DNA of 64,000 bases from Nocardia rhamnosiphila NBRC 108938 (GCF_000720425.1 NZ_JOAJ01000005.1:434001-498000), one strand, 5' to 3'. Positions 48,404-57,389 are shown, numbered from the stretch's first letter. The notes: generated from the sequence alone by a model not told the origin. Numbers and translations are program-made.

Positions 48404-49343
48404 CCGGGTCGCTGCCGTGGACTGCGGCACCAATTCGATCCGACTGCTGATCGCCGATATCGGCGCGGATTCGATCCTGACCGATGTGCACCGGGAAATG
48501 CGGATCGTGCGGCTCGGTAAGGGGGTCGACGCGACGGGGCGGTTGAACCCGGAGGCGATCGAACGTACCCGCGTGGCGCTGGCCGACTATGTGACGCTCA
48601 TGCTCGAGCACGGGGTGAGCCGGGTCCGGATGGTCGCCACCTCCGCCACCCGCGACGCGTCGAACCGGGAGGATTTCTTCGCGATGACCCGGGCCGAACT
48701 CGGCCGGGTGGTACCGGGCGCGACGGCCGAGGTGATCACCGGTGACGAGGAGGCGCGGCTGTCGTTCACCGGCGCGGTCGGTGAACTGGCGGCGGCGGAC
48801 GGGCCGTTCGTCGTGGTCGACCTGGGCGGTGGCTCCACCGAACTCGTGGTCGGGGACAGCAGTGGGGTCCGGGCGGCTTTCTCCGCCGATATCGGCTGCG
48901 TGCGGGTCACCGAGCGGTGCCTGCGGGGGAATCCGCCCGAGGCGGCGGAAGTGGCCGCGGCCCGGGAATTCGCGACCGAAAGGCTCACCGAGGCCTTCAC
49001 CCACGTCCCGGTGGACGGTGCGCATACCTGGGTCGGGGTGGCGGGCACCATGACCACGCTCGCCGCCGTCGCGCTGGATCTGCCGGAATACGATTCGGCG
49101 AGGACCCATCTGGCGCGGATCACCCTGCCGGAGTTGACCGCCGTCTGTGATCGGCTGATCGGGATGGACCATGACGAGCGCGCGGCGCTGGGGCCGATGC
49201 ACCCGGGCCGCGTCGACGTCATCGGCGGCGGGGCGGTGATCACCGAGGTGCTGGCGGCGGAACTGGCCCGGCGGGCCGGGATCAGCGAATTGGTCGTCAG
49301 CGAGCACGACATCCTGGACGGGATCGCCCTGTCCATCGCTTGA
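48396..49343 (+). CDS. Ppx/GppA-family exopolyphosphatase
   Basis: Phosphohydrolase of the ASKHA fold acting on polyphosphate or (p)ppGpp, 315 residues. Phosphate-binding loops CGTNSIRLLIAD and VDLGGGSTELVV are present, with GVAGTMTTLAAVAL and VIGGGAVI later. It is short compared with E. coli Ppx (513) and lacks the C-terminal HD domain, like mycobacterial Rv1026/Ppx2-type proteins. It overlaps the DUF501 gene by eight bases. Confidence 0.92.
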   Translation: MTDRVAAVDCGTNSIRLLIADIGADSILTDVHREMRIVRLGKGVDATGRLNPEAIERTRVALADYVTLMLEHGVSRVRMVATSATRDASNREDFFAMTRAELGRVVPGATAEVITGDEEARLSFTGAVGELAAADGPFVVVDLGGGSTELVVGDSSGVRAAFSADIGCVRVTERCLRGNPPEAAEVAAAREFATERLTEAFTHVPVDGAHTWVGVAGTMTTLAAVALDLPEYDSARTHLARITLPELTAVCDRLIGMDHDERAALGPMHPGRVDVIGGGAVITEVLAAELARRAGISELVVSEHDILDGIALSIA

Positions 49344-49360
49344 CCGGGCGGGCGCCCGGT
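49343..49360. terminator. Short hairpin between convergent ppx-type and oxidoreductase genes
   Basis: A 7-bp GC-rich stem (49343-49349 with 49354-49360) with a 4-base loop starts at the ppx stop codon. No T tract follows; a weak candidate terminator. Confidence 0.3.
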
Positions 49361-49411
49361 GGCGGCGGGTACCACTGCGATTGCGCTGCGGTGGACAGAG
49401 CGAATCAGCGC

Positions 49412-50107
49412 TCAGTGCCCGGCGAACGCTTCACGGCGGAACCACTGGAGCAGAGTGGGGTTGCCGACGGTGGTGACCAGGCCGACCGTGGTACGCAGGT
49501 AGCGGTCGTCGCCCGCCAGAGCCAGCATCCCGGCGGCCAGGTCCGCACGGGCGGTGAATCTCCCGTCGGCGTGGCCCTCGACGATGGAGTAGTCGGTGCT
49601 CGACGGCAGGTGGAAGAGTCCGCTCGGTCGCACGATGGTCCAGTCCAGACCGGAATCGCGGATCAGTGCCTCCATCCGCCGCATATCGTCGTACAGCGTT
49701 CTGCCCAGCACCCGGGTGACGTAGGGCAGTAGCACCCGGTTGAAAAGAAATCCGCCCTCGGAGTACGGGCGCGGATCCACCCCGCTCGAACTGACCGCGA
49801 CCAGCCGTCGCACTCGATGCCGTGCCATCGCGGCGACGATATGTGCCACACCGCGTGAATAGGTGTCTATCGCACTCTTTCCGGGCGGGACCCCGAGGGT
49901 CGACAGCACCGCGTCCCGGTTCGCCAGCACCGCGTCGACGGCGGCCGGGTCGAGCACGTCGGCACCGACCACGTCGAGTCGATCGTGTTCCAGCGGAAAC
50001 GATTCCGGTCGCCGGGTAACCGCTGCGACGTGATGTCCGGCGGCGAGTGCCCGGCCGGTGAGCAGGCGGCCGGTGGGTCCGTTCGCTCCGAAAATTACGA
50101 TCCGCAC
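49412..50107 (-). CDS. NAD(P)-binding NmrA/SDR-like oxidoreductase
   Basis: 231 residues, Rossmann fold with the nucleotide-binding loop IFGANGPTGRLLTGRA at the N-terminus and an SSSGVD segment in the middle, typical of atypical short-chain dehydrogenases such as flavin/biliverdin-reductase-like proteins. The substrate is unknown. I chose GTG 50107 with AAGGGAA upstream; the frame continues upstream without conservation. It is divergent from the POT transporter gene across about 280 bases in which I see no further gene. Confidence 0.85.
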   Translation of the reverse strand: MRIVIFGANGPTGRLLTGRALAAGHHVAAVTRRPESFPLEHDRLDVVGADVLDPAAVDAVLANRDAVLSTLGVPPGKSAIDTYSRGVAHIVAAMARHRVRRLVAVSSSGVDPRPYSEGGFLFNRVLLPYVTRVLGRTLYDDMRRMEALIRDSGLDWTIVRPSGLFHLPSSTDYSIVEGHADGRFTARADLAAGMLALAGDDRYLRTTVGLVTTVGNPTLLQWFRREAFAGH

Positions 50108-50390
50108 GATAATTTCCCTTCCTTGTCTACTGCATTCCCGATCGCCGGATAGCGAAGCTGTGCGCAGCGCACTGGGCTCCCGGCGATCGGACGGGCGGCC
50201 TGCGTGACCGCTCTGTCCGGTCGGACAGCGATAAGACGCCGGCCACCGGGCCCCCGTCACAGGGTCGGCTGTGTGATGTGTGCCATGAACTGGACGCCGG
50301 AACGTGATCGCCGCGCGCGTTCGTGAAGCTGCGGTATCGGTTCGGTCCGGTATGCCACGGGCCGGGCCGGGTGCATGGGACAGTCTGAGG

Positions 50391-51845
50391 ATGTCCGAAG
50401 TGCCAGACGTCGCCGAGCGCACCTTTTTCGGTCACCCGGTCGGGCTCGTCAACCTGTTCGGTGTCGAACTGTGGGAGCGTTTCTCCTTCTACGGGATGCT
50501 CACCATCCTCGGCTACTACCTGTACTACTCGGCCACCGACGGCGGTCTCGGGATGGATCAGGATGTCGCCGTCGGTCTGGTCGGTGCCTACGGCGGTCTG
50601 GTCTATCTCTCCACGATCATCGGCGGCTGGGTGTCGGACCGGCTGATCGGGATGGAGCGGACCGTCTTCTACGGCGGCGTCGTGGTGATGGCCGGGCATA
50701 TCGCACTGGCGCTGATTCCGGGCCTCACCGGTGTGGGCGTGGGCCTGGTGCTGGTGGCGCTGGGCAGTGGCGCGTTGAAATCGAACGCGTCGGCGCTGCT
50801 GGGCACCCTTTATCCGAAGGGTGATCCGCGGGTCGACGGCGGGTTCACACTCTTCTATCTGGGGATCAATCTCGGTGCCTTCGTCGGCCCGCTGCTCACC
50901 GGGCTGCTGCAGGAGGAGTGGGGTTTCCACGCCGGCTTCGGGGCGGCCGCGGTCGGGATGGCGCTGGGACTGATCCAGTACGTGGTGTTCCGCCGCAACC
51001 TCGGCACCGCCGGACGCGAGCCCGCCGATCCGCTGCCGCGCCGCGCCTACGGGCCGCTCGCCGCGGTGGTCGTGGCTGCGATCCTGGTGATCGTGCTGGT
51101 GCTGGTGACCGGACTGGTCACCGTGGACAACCTGCCCGATGTCACCACCGCGCTCATCGTCATCGCCGCCGCCGCGTACTTCGCCGTCCTGCTCACCCAT
51201 CGCCGGGTGAGCCCATTGGAGCGCACCCGGGTGCGGGCCTTCGTTCCGCTGTTCCTGGCCAACGTGGTGTTCTGGGCCCTGTTCCAGCAGATCTTCACCG
51301 TGCTCGCCGTGTACTCCGACGAACGGATGAACTGGAATATTTTCGGCTGGACCGCCCCCTCGAACTGGATCGGTTCGGTGGAGCCGGTGTGGATCATCGC
51401 GCTCTCGCCGCTGTTCGCCGCACTGTGGACCACACTCGGGGACCGGGCACCGACCACCCCGCGCAAGTTCGCGCTCGGCGTGGTCGGGATGGGGACGGCG
51501 TTTCTGCTGTTCGTGCCATTGGCCGGGACTTCCGGCCGCTCGGTGCCGGCGCTGGCCGTGCTGTTCATCATGGCGGTGTTCGCCGTCTCCGAACTGCTGA
51601 TCTCCCCGATCGGCCTCGCGGTCAGCACCCAGCTCGCCCCCGAACATTTCCGGGCGCAGATGATGGCGCTCTATTTCCTGTCGATCGCACTGGGTACCAC
51701 CTTGTCGGGAGTGCTGGCGCGTTTCTATTCACCGGACGACGAGTTCGCCTACTTCGGGATCACCGGTCTGGTGGCAATCGCCGCGGGCGCGGTGATTGCC
51801 GGACTGTCGTCGTGGATAACCCGTCATATGGCGGGAGTGCACTAG
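50391..51845 (+). CDS. POT/PTR2-family proton-coupled oligopeptide transporter
   Basis: Di- or tripeptide symporter of the major facilitator fold, about 484 residues with 12-14 hydrophobic segments. The proton-coupling ExxER motif is present in ELWERFSFYGM, and the family signature FTLFYLGINLGAFVGPLLTG follows. I chose ATG 50391 because it puts the FFGHPVGLVNLF start where the family has it; ATG 50352 and 50304 are open. The downstream permease gene begins 39 bases later on the same strand. Confidence 0.9.
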   Translation: MSEVPDVAERTFFGHPVGLVNLFGVELWERFSFYGMLTILGYYLYYSATDGGLGMDQDVAVGLVGAYGGLVYLSTIIGGWVSDRLIGMERTVFYGGVVVMAGHIALALIPGLTGVGVGLVLVALGSGALKSNASALLGTLYPKGDPRVDGGFTLFYLGINLGAFVGPLLTGLLQEEWGFHAGFGAAAVGMALGLIQYVVFRRNLGTAGREPADPLPRRAYGPLAAVVVAAILVIVLVLVTGLVTVDNLPDVTTALIVIAAAAYFAVLLTHRRVSPLERTRVRAFVPLFLANVVFWALFQQIFTVLAVYSDERMNWNIFGWTAPSNWIGSVEPVWIIALSPLFAALWTTLGDRAPTTPRKFALGVVGMGTAFLLFVPLAGTSGRSVPALAVLFIMAVFAVSELLISPIGLAVSTQLAPEHFRAQMMALYFLSIALGTTLSGVLARFYSPDDEFAYFGITGLVAIAAGAVIAGLSSWITRHMAGVH

Positions 51846-51884
51846 CGTTCCCGGTACTCGCGCCGGAATCACCAGGAGGCCGCA

Positions 51885-53363
51885 GTGACGACGCCGACCA
51901 GCCGCAACTCGCTGTTCCGCACCAAGAGCGTGGAGCAGTCGATCCGCGATACCGACGAACCCGGGAAGAAACTCCGCAAGGAACTCACCTCGTGGGATCT
52001 GGGGGTCTTCGGTGTCGCCGTCGTGATCGGCGCCGGTATCTTCACCCTCACCGCCCGCACCGCCGGTAACGTCGCCGGGCCCGCGGTATCGCTGGCCTTC
52101 GTCTTCGCCGCGATCGCCTGCGGGCTCACCGCGCTGTGCTACGCGGAGTTCGCCTCCACCGTCCCGGTCGCGGGCAGCGCCTACACCTTCTCCTATGCGA
52201 CCTTCGGTGAACTCGCGGCCTGGATCATCGGCTGGGACCTGCTGCTGGAGTTCGCGCTCGCGGCCGCGGTGGTCTCCAAGGGCTGGTCCCAGTATCTCGG
52301 CCAGGTATTCGACCGGGGGGCCGCCGTGGTGGAGATAGGCGGAGTCACCTTCGACTGGGGCGCGGTCCTGCTCATCGCCGTGCTCACCACGCTGCTGGCA
52401 CTGGGAACCAAACTGTCCTCGCGTGTCTCCATGATCGCCGTGGCCATCAAGGTCGGGGTGATCCTGCTGGTGATCGTGGTCGGCCTGAGCTTCTTCGACT
52501 CGGCCAACCTGACCCCGTTCATTCCCGAGTCGGTCCCGGGCGAGGGCGGTCAGGGCCTGACACAGTCCCTGTTCTCCTGGGTGACCGGGGCGGGTAACAG
52601 CACCTTCGGCTGGTACGGCCTGCTGGCCGCGGCCAGCCTCGTGTTCTTCGCGTTCATCGGCTTCGATGTGGTCGCCACCGCCGCCGAGGAGACCAAGAAC
52701 CCGCAGCGGGATCTGCCGCGCGGCATCCTCGGCTCGCTGATCGTGGTCACCATCCTGTACGTCGCGGTCACCATCGTGCTCACCGGCATGGTTCCCTACA
52801 CCGATCTGGCGGGCGACAACGCCACGCTGGCGACCGCCTTCGCGCTGAACGGAGCGACCTGGGCGAAGAACATCATTTCCATCGGTGCACTGGCCGGTCT
52901 GACGACCGTGGTCATGGTGATGCTGCTCGGCCAGACCCGGGTGCTGTTCGCGATGTCTCGCGACGGTCTGGTCCCGCGGGGCCTCGCCCGCACCGGGGAT
53001 CGTGGCACGCCGGTGCGGATCACTGTGATCGTCGGGGTGGTGTGCGCGATCCTCGCCGGTTTCGTGAAGTTCGGAACCCTCGAGGAGATGGTGAACATCG
53101 GCACCCTCTTCGCCTTCCTGCTGGTCTCCATCGGGGTCGTCGTCCTGCGTCGCACCCGGCCCGACCTGCCGCGCGGCTTCAAGGTGCCACTGGTGCCCTT
53201 CGTGCCCATCCTGGCGGTCCTGTCCTGCCTGTGGCTCATGGTGAATCTTTCGGTCGAAACCTGGCTGCGTTTCGTAGTCTGGATGCTGCTCGGTTTGGTG
53301 ATGTACTTCGCATACGGCCGACGGCATTCGCTGGTCGGTAGGTCCGCTTCCGAACAGGAGTGA
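51885..53363 (+). CDS. APC-family amino acid permease
   Basis: 492 residues, 12 or more transmembrane helices. The APC core motif is visible in TM1 (VIGAGIFTLTARTAGNVAGP), and the loop after TM6 reads FDVVATAAEETKNPQRDLPR, typical of the cationic amino-acid transporter branch. Substrate likely an amino acid, identity unknown. GTG 51885 follows AGGAGG. Its stop overlaps the start of the next gene (GTGA). Confidence 0.92.
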   Translation: MTTPTSRNSLFRTKSVEQSIRDTDEPGKKLRKELTSWDLGVFGVAVVIGAGIFTLTARTAGNVAGPAVSLAFVFAAIACGLTALCYAEFASTVPVAGSAYTFSYATFGELAAWIIGWDLLLEFALAAAVVSKGWSQYLGQVFDRGAAVVEIGGVTFDWGAVLLIAVLTTLLALGTKLSSRVSMIAVAIKVGVILLVIVVGLSFFDSANLTPFIPESVPGEGGQGLTQSLFSWVTGAGNSTFGWYGLLAAASLVFFAFIGFDVVATAAEETKNPQRDLPRGILGSLIVVTILYVAVTIVLTGMVPYTDLAGDNATLATAFALNGATWAKNIISIGALAGLTTVVMVMLLGQTRVLFAMSRDGLVPRGLARTGDRGTPVRITVIVGVVCAILAGFVKFGTLEEMVNIGTLFAFLLVSIGVVVLRRTRPDLPRGFKVPLVPFVPILAVLSCLWLMVNLSVETWLRFVVWMLLGLVMYFAYGRRHSLVGRSASEQE

Positions 53364-53923
53364 GCGCGATGGGTCTATCGTGGCGGTGGTTCCGGCGCCG
53401 GGAGATACAGCCCCTACACCTGCCGGTCCGGGACGACGCGTCCGGCACGGACCTGGTGGTCGAATGGATCGACGCGGTGACCACCGGTCTGGCCACCGCC
53501 CCGCCGGGCCCGCCCGAAGCCGCGCCCGCCCGGGTGTGTGACGGCATGTTCACCGCCGCGACCATCGTCGCGGTCCTCATCGAGAAAATCGCCGACCGCA
53601 CCGAGTACCGGGTCGCCAACAACCGCTGTATGGCCTCGGCGGTGGATTTCATGAAGGTCCTCGGAGAAGACACCCTGCGCCGCTACCGCATCGACGGGGT
53701 GCAGCCGGTGGGCTGGGAGAACATGGGCACCGAGATGGACGAACTGGTGATCGCCCGCCGGCTCGGTCAGCTGGGCGAAGCCCTGCAGCTGGCGTTGCTG
53801 GCGGTGACCACGGACTACGAATTATCCGACGAAGTGCGCGAGGCGGCGGAGGAGTCCGGTTTGCTGGCAGCAGACGTGCTGGTGGAGGCATGTCAGGCGA
53901 TTCAGACAGATCCCACAGTGTGA
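53360..53923 (+). CDS. Conserved-looking hypothetical protein coupled to the permease
   Basis: 187 residues, soluble, mostly helical, no recognised domain. The start GTG 53360 overlaps the permease stop by four bases; ATG 53369 is an alternative. The first 20 residues are Arg/Trp-rich. The codon choice matches its neighbours, and one rare TTA codon occurs near the 3' end. The tight coupling suggests a function linked to the permease, but nothing in the sequence shows it. Confidence 0.7.
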   Translation: MSAMGLSWRWFRRREIQPLHLPVRDDASGTDLVVEWIDAVTTGLATAPPGPPEAAPARVCDGMFTAATIVAVLIEKIADRTEYRVANNRCMASAVDFMKVLGEDTLRRYRIDGVQPVGWENMGTEMDELVIARRLGQLGEALQLALLAVTTDYELSDEVREAAEESGLLAADVLVEACQAIQTDPTV

Positions 53924-53980
53924 CTCCCACTCACGGGTATTCCGGTACGGGTGTACGAGTCGGTAGTGTGTGGTCCGCAC

Positions 53981-54054
53981 GCCCCCATAGCCCAATTGGC
54001 AGAGGCAGCGGACTTAAAATCCGCCAAGTGTGGGTTCGAGTCCCACTGGGGGCA
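53981..54054 (+). tRNA. tRNA-Leu (anticodon UAA), short variable arm
   Basis: 74 nucleotides fold into a full cloverleaf: a 7-bp acceptor stem, an anticodon stem 54008-54012/54020-54024 with loop CTTAAAA (anticodon TAA at 54015-54017), a T stem 54030-54034/54042-54046 with loop TTCGAGT, and discriminator A54054. The CCA end is not encoded. The variable region is only five bases (54025-54029), whereas leucine tRNAs normally have a long arm. The anticodon reads UUA (Leu). Confidence 0.93.
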
Positions 54055-54207
54055 CTGCCGCGCCGCAGGTCGGACACTATGTCCTAAGGGTCGGGGTGTC
54101 CGAGGACAGGGCATCTGCTCCGGCCTTCGCAAGGTTCTGTTAATGATTTTCCAGGTCGAGCCCGCCATATTTCGTCCCGCAGAGCGGAATCAGCGAGACG
54201 GGAATCC

Positions 54208-54519
54208 ATGGTGACCGATGACTTCGAAAAGTTCGATCACGCCGTCGGCGGAGACATTCACTCCCACCAAACGGACTCGGCAACCTCGGCCGACGGGCCG
54301 ATAACCTCGGCCGAAGCGCCGACCCGGCGGGTACGTGCCGACGTAATCATGGTGGTCTTGGTGTTGCTGTTGCTCATCGCCACGTTCTTCGGTTCGAACG
54401 ACGATTACGAACAGGATCGGCAGTTGGAGTATCAGGAGTGCGTGATCCAGGAGCAGGCGCGTGTCGCCCGCGAGGGCAGCCTCCTCCAGCCCCAGGACTT
54501 CTGTGGCTTCTACCGCTAG
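54208..54519 (+). CDS. Small membrane protein of unknown function
   Basis: 103 residues. An acidic, polar N-terminus of about 45 residues precedes one transmembrane helix (VIMVVLVLLLLIATFFG), then a charged C-terminal part with two cysteines (QECVIQ and DFCGFYR), which would face outside if the N-terminus is inside. ATG 54208 has a modest GACGGGAA upstream. No family recognised; it stands alone after the tRNA. Confidence 0.6.
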   Translation: MVTDDFEKFDHAVGGDIHSHQTDSATSADGPITSAEAPTRRVRADVIMVVLVLLLLIATFFGSNDDYEQDRQLEYQECVIQEQARVAREGSLLQPQDFCGFYR

Positions 54520-54718
54520 CGAAGAGGGACATCGGCCGCCCGGTCAACGAGCGACTTCACGGCGTCGGTGACAAGATCCGCCGAGAAGGTTGCTTTTGCT
54601 AAATATCTGGGGGCGAGGTCACAGCAAACGAAGGCTTGCTCCGGCACTCGGAGTCTCGGCGGGTTCTGGGACGGGTTGAGGCTGCACTCGTCGCGGCGAG
54701 GTGCAACCGGCCTCGTCG

Positions 54719-54808
54719 TCAGTCCCGCGGCCCCGGCAGGGTGACGGCTACGACGAAGACAGCGATTCCGATGACAGCGAGTACAGCCAGGGTCGGGCTC
54801 CAGATCAC
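54719..54808 (-). CDS. 29-residue hydrophobic peptide, translationally coupled
   Basis: Too short for normal gene calling. GTG 54808 overlaps the stop of the upstream 100-residue gene (GTGA), and GGAGG lies just before it, inside that gene. The product is one transmembrane helix (LAVLAVIGIAVFVVAVTLPG) with a short charged end. The overlap, ribosome-binding site and membrane character together make a real peptide plausible. Function unknown. Confidence 0.5.
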   Translation of the reverse strand: MIWSPTLAVLAVIGIAVFVVAVTLPGPRD

Positions 54809-55107
54809 GACCCACCTCCGGAGCAGCGGGAAGCGCCCTCGGATGGATACACCCGCGTCCCTGTGATCAGGTCGGCCACGGTGGTGATGACCCACCAGGG
54901 AGCGTCTGGTTCGAGGGAACCCAGATGCGGGATCACGACCGCCTCGGCGACGTGTTCGAGCGCGTGCTGGGTGGCGATCAAGGCCGCCAGCACAGCGCGA
55001 GTATCCGTTCTGACGGTGTAGACGACCCGCAATCCGTTCCGCGTGACCAGCGCCTCGAACTGCGCTGGCGTGTGCTCCGTGGGTAAGAGCGCGATCGCAC
55101 GTTTCAT
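54805..55107 (-). CDS. Small hypothetical protein, divergent from the HTH regulator
   Basis: 100 residues, soluble. ATG 55107 follows GGGAG by a good spacing. The sequence (KRAIALLPTEHTPAQFEALV; LRVVYTVRTD; LEHVAEAVVIPHLGSLEPD) looks coding and somewhat like the N-terminal half of a serine-recombinase fold, but I cannot assign a family. It is coupled to the 29-residue peptide and divergent from the HTH regulator, which may control it. Confidence 0.6.
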   Translation of the reverse strand: MKRAIALLPTEHTPAQFEALVTRNGLRVVYTVRTDTRAVLAALIATQHALEHVAEAVVIPHLGSLEPDAPWWVITTVADLITGTRVYPSEGASRCSGGGS

Positions 55108-55363
55108 GACCGGCTCCCGACAGTGGTCCCCGACACCCGAATGCTGGTTCGCAGACTGTGTTTCGGCTCGATAACTTCATGCCCCACCGTGTTGTCGCTC
55201 CTTCGCTGGATTGCCCGCAATGAATCCCGCGCCGAGGAAGCCGGGAGGTATGTGTCGCGTCTCGGCGCCGGGTGGTGGAAGCATCAACCAGAGCGCGGGC
55301 ATAGGTTTGCCACCCAGGCAAAACAGGCCTGGTACGGCTTATGCGCTGAGCTACCCTGGCTGT

Positions 55364-56545
55364 ATGGCCGCTGACGACGGTATGGGGCGGGCGCTCCGCC
55401 GGATACGGCATGCGCGTGGGAAATCCCTCGCTGTCGTCGCCGGTTTGGCCGGAATCTCCGCCTCGTACCTTTCGCGTCTGGAGTCCGGTGAGCGCGCATT
55501 GGATCGCCGGTCGTTGATCATTGCTCTGGCGAACGCACTGGAAGTCGCGCCGAGCGAGATCACCCGCAATGCTGTGGGCGTGAGCGGCGAGCTGGAAGAG
55601 GACCGTTCGCTGGGCGATGTGCGATTGTCGTTGTTGCAGGCGAGTATCGGTGAGCCGGGCGGTGAGATCGTTCCGGCCGATGTCCTGATATCCAGGGCGA
55701 AAGACATCCTGGAGGCACAGCGCCGATGTGAATACGCGCTGGTCGGGGCACAGCTCCCTGGCCTCGTACGAGATCTCCATACCTCACTCCTGGCCGGACG
55801 CGATGACAGAGAGCTACTGGAACTCTCTGTCCTCACGCATGTTCAGGGCACCCAGGCATGGTTGTCGGATATCGGGGCGGGTTCCGATCTCGCGTGGCAG
55901 GCATCGGTACTGGCCAGGCGAGCCGCAGAACGATTGGACGACCCGCTCTTCGGCGCGGTGAGCGCGTTCGGGACCAGTTTCGGGCTGATCGCCGCCGGCG
56001 GTTTCGATTCGGCCCGCAGCTTGCTGACTACAGCCGAGCCCGGGACAGCAACTCCGGAAGCTACCCAGGTCACCGGAATGCTCACGTTGACGCACGCCCT
56101 GGTCTCTGCCGCTCAGGGGAATACCGCGGAGCGTCATGCCGCTCTGGGGCAGGCCGACGAACTCGCCGCACGCACCGGCGACGCCAATGCCATGTGGTTG
56201 GGATTCGGCCCGTCCAACGTCGGGATCTGGCGGATGTCCGTCGCTCTCGAATCCGGCGAGCACCACGAGGCGGCCGCGATCGCCGAAACCGTGAATCCAC
56301 GTGCGCTTTCACCAACGCGGCAGGCTGCGTACTACCGCGAATACGGCCGCGCTCTGGCTCGGATTCCGAGGCGGCAGACCGAAGCGGTGCTGATGCTCCG
56401 TCGTGCCGAGAAGATATCGCCCGCTCGTATCCATCGGCACCCGTTCATGCGAGCAGTACTCGCCGAACTCCTGGCTCGGGCCAAGAAGGACGCCGTTGGT
56501 CGCGAATTGCGCGGCATGGCATACCGGTCGGGGCTATCGCTGTGA
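55364..56545 (+). CDS. XRE-type helix-turn-helix regulator with helical C-terminal domain
   Basis: 393 residues. The N-terminal HTH (about 8-62; LAVVAGLAGISASYLSRLES) is followed by about 320 residues of helical, TPR-like sequence, an architecture common in actinobacterial regulators paired with small divergent genes. I chose ATG 55364, which places the HTH at the N-terminus; the frame is open to 55211. The 256 bases to the divergent small gene should hold both promoters. Target and signal unknown. Confidence 0.8.
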   Translation: MAADDGMGRALRRIRHARGKSLAVVAGLAGISASYLSRLESGERALDRRSLIIALANALEVAPSEITRNAVGVSGELEEDRSLGDVRLSLLQASIGEPGGEIVPADVLISRAKDILEAQRRCEYALVGAQLPGLVRDLHTSLLAGRDDRELLELSVLTHVQGTQAWLSDIGAGSDLAWQASVLARRAAERLDDPLFGAVSAFGTSFGLIAAGGFDSARSLLTTAEPGTATPEATQVTGMLTLTHALVSAAQGNTAERHAALGQADELAARTGDANAMWLGFGPSNVGIWRMSVALESGEHHEAAAIAETVNPRALSPTRQAAYYREYGRALARIPRRQTEAVLMLRRAEKISPARIHRHPFMRAVLAELLARAKKDAVGRELRGMAYRSGLSL

Positions 56546-56637
56546 GCGTATTGCGGACCGGGTCCGTCACCACAACCCTCACGGCCTCGGGAGCCGGCCT
56601 CGAGAGTTGGCTCTGGCCCCTCGAAACAGTGAAGTAG

Positions 56638-56979
56638 TCAAGCTGCGTCTGTGTGGTGGCTGATGAAATCCACGCGCGTGTCATTGGCGTCGAGGGCGAT
56701 GTTAAGGGTGGCATCGAGGGCATCGGCCAGTTTCGCGAGGAGCGGAAGAGTCGGTACCGTGTCGGAGCCTTCGATGCGTGAGATCTTGGCCTGGGTGAGT
56801 CCGGATCGCTCGGCGAGGTCGGTTTGGGTGAGCCCGAGCTCTGTACGACGCGTGTAAACGGCTTCGGCCAAGGCCATGGAGAGCCGAATTTCGCGACGAG
56901 CCTCGGCCACGTCCTCGGGCTCGGTGTAACCCTCGACGAGTTTACGTTCCTGGAGGGTCTTCCAGCGTGCATGGTTCAT
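56638..56979 (-). CDS. XRE-family antitoxin (HigA-like)
   Basis: 113 residues. The HTH domain lies in the second half (TELGLTQTDLAERSGLTQAK, then ISRIEGSDTVPTLPLLAKLA). ATG 56979 follows AAGGAG and overlaps the upstream toxin stop by four bases (ATGA). Toxin-before-antitoxin order is the HigBA arrangement. Expected to neutralise the toxin and repress the operon, probably at the palindrome 57370-57389. Confidence 0.87.
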   Translation of the reverse strand: MNHARWKTLQERKLVEGYTEPEDVAEARREIRLSMALAEAVYTRRTELGLTQTDLAERSGLTQAKISRIEGSDTVPTLPLLAKLADALDATLNIALDANDTRVDFISHHTDAA

Positions 56980-57359
56980 CGGTCCAGTTCTCCTTTCTCG
57001 ATCGTTCGCACGAATTCTTCGTGGGCGGGTTCGTGCTCGGCACGGCACACCTGTTGGGCGAGCTTTGCTCGCTTCACTTCCGCATCTTCCCGCATCCGAG
57101 ACTTGCGGAAGACAGTTAACAGAATGACGCGTCGACCGGGTGCAAGCCAGTAAGTGATCCGAATATCGGCACCGTCCAATGTCGGACGTAGTTCGCGTAC
57201 CCCGTCGCCGAGATAGCGAGCGTAAGGCTCGCCGAGAGTGTCGGCGCGGTCGGCGAGCAGGCCGACGTACTCATCGACCTTGAGGAAGTGTTTGGCGGGT
57301 AGCGACTGCAGCCAGTTTCGCACTTCCGGCTCGATCTCGATGGTGAACAGTTCACCCAC
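56976..57359 (-). CDS. RelE/ParE-superfamily toxin (HigB / Gp49-like)
   Basis: 127 residues, probable ribosome-dependent mRNA interferase. The RelE-fold pattern is visible: EPEVRNWLQSLP near the N-terminus, VRELRPTLDGADIRITYWLA in the middle, and RRVILLTVFRKSRMREDAEV with basic residues where the active site lies. GTG 57359 is the start, 10 bases from the palindrome, with no clear ribosome-binding site, so weak or leaderless translation is possible. The last four bases overlap the antitoxin start. Confidence 0.87.
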   Translation of the reverse strand: MGELFTIEIEPEVRNWLQSLPAKHFLKVDEYVGLLADRADTLGEPYARYLGDGVRELRPTLDGADIRITYWLAPGRRVILLTVFRKSRMREDAEVKRAKLAQQVCRAEHEPAHEEFVRTIEKGELDR

Positions 57360-57369
57360 GCCAGCTAGT

Positions 57370-57389
57370 ATATGTCGTTAGTGACATAT
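57370..57389. promoter_or_regulatory. Palindromic operator upstream of the toxin-antitoxin operon
   Basis: A perfect 7-bp inverted repeat ATATGTC (57370-57376) / GACATAT (57383-57389) with a 6-base spacer, in an AT-rich island, lies 10 bases upstream of the toxin start. Probable site for autorepression by the antitoxin. Confidence 0.6.

Noticed and set aside
53981..54054. bldA-like developmental control by rare TTA codons
   Set aside because: TTA codons occur in several unrelated genes of the window, including ESX core genes, so there is no sign of restricted use.
54516..54815. Minus-strand open frame of 99 codons ending at 54516
   Set aside because: Overlaps the better supported 29-residue peptide in another frame, lacks a ribosome-binding site and has atypical composition.
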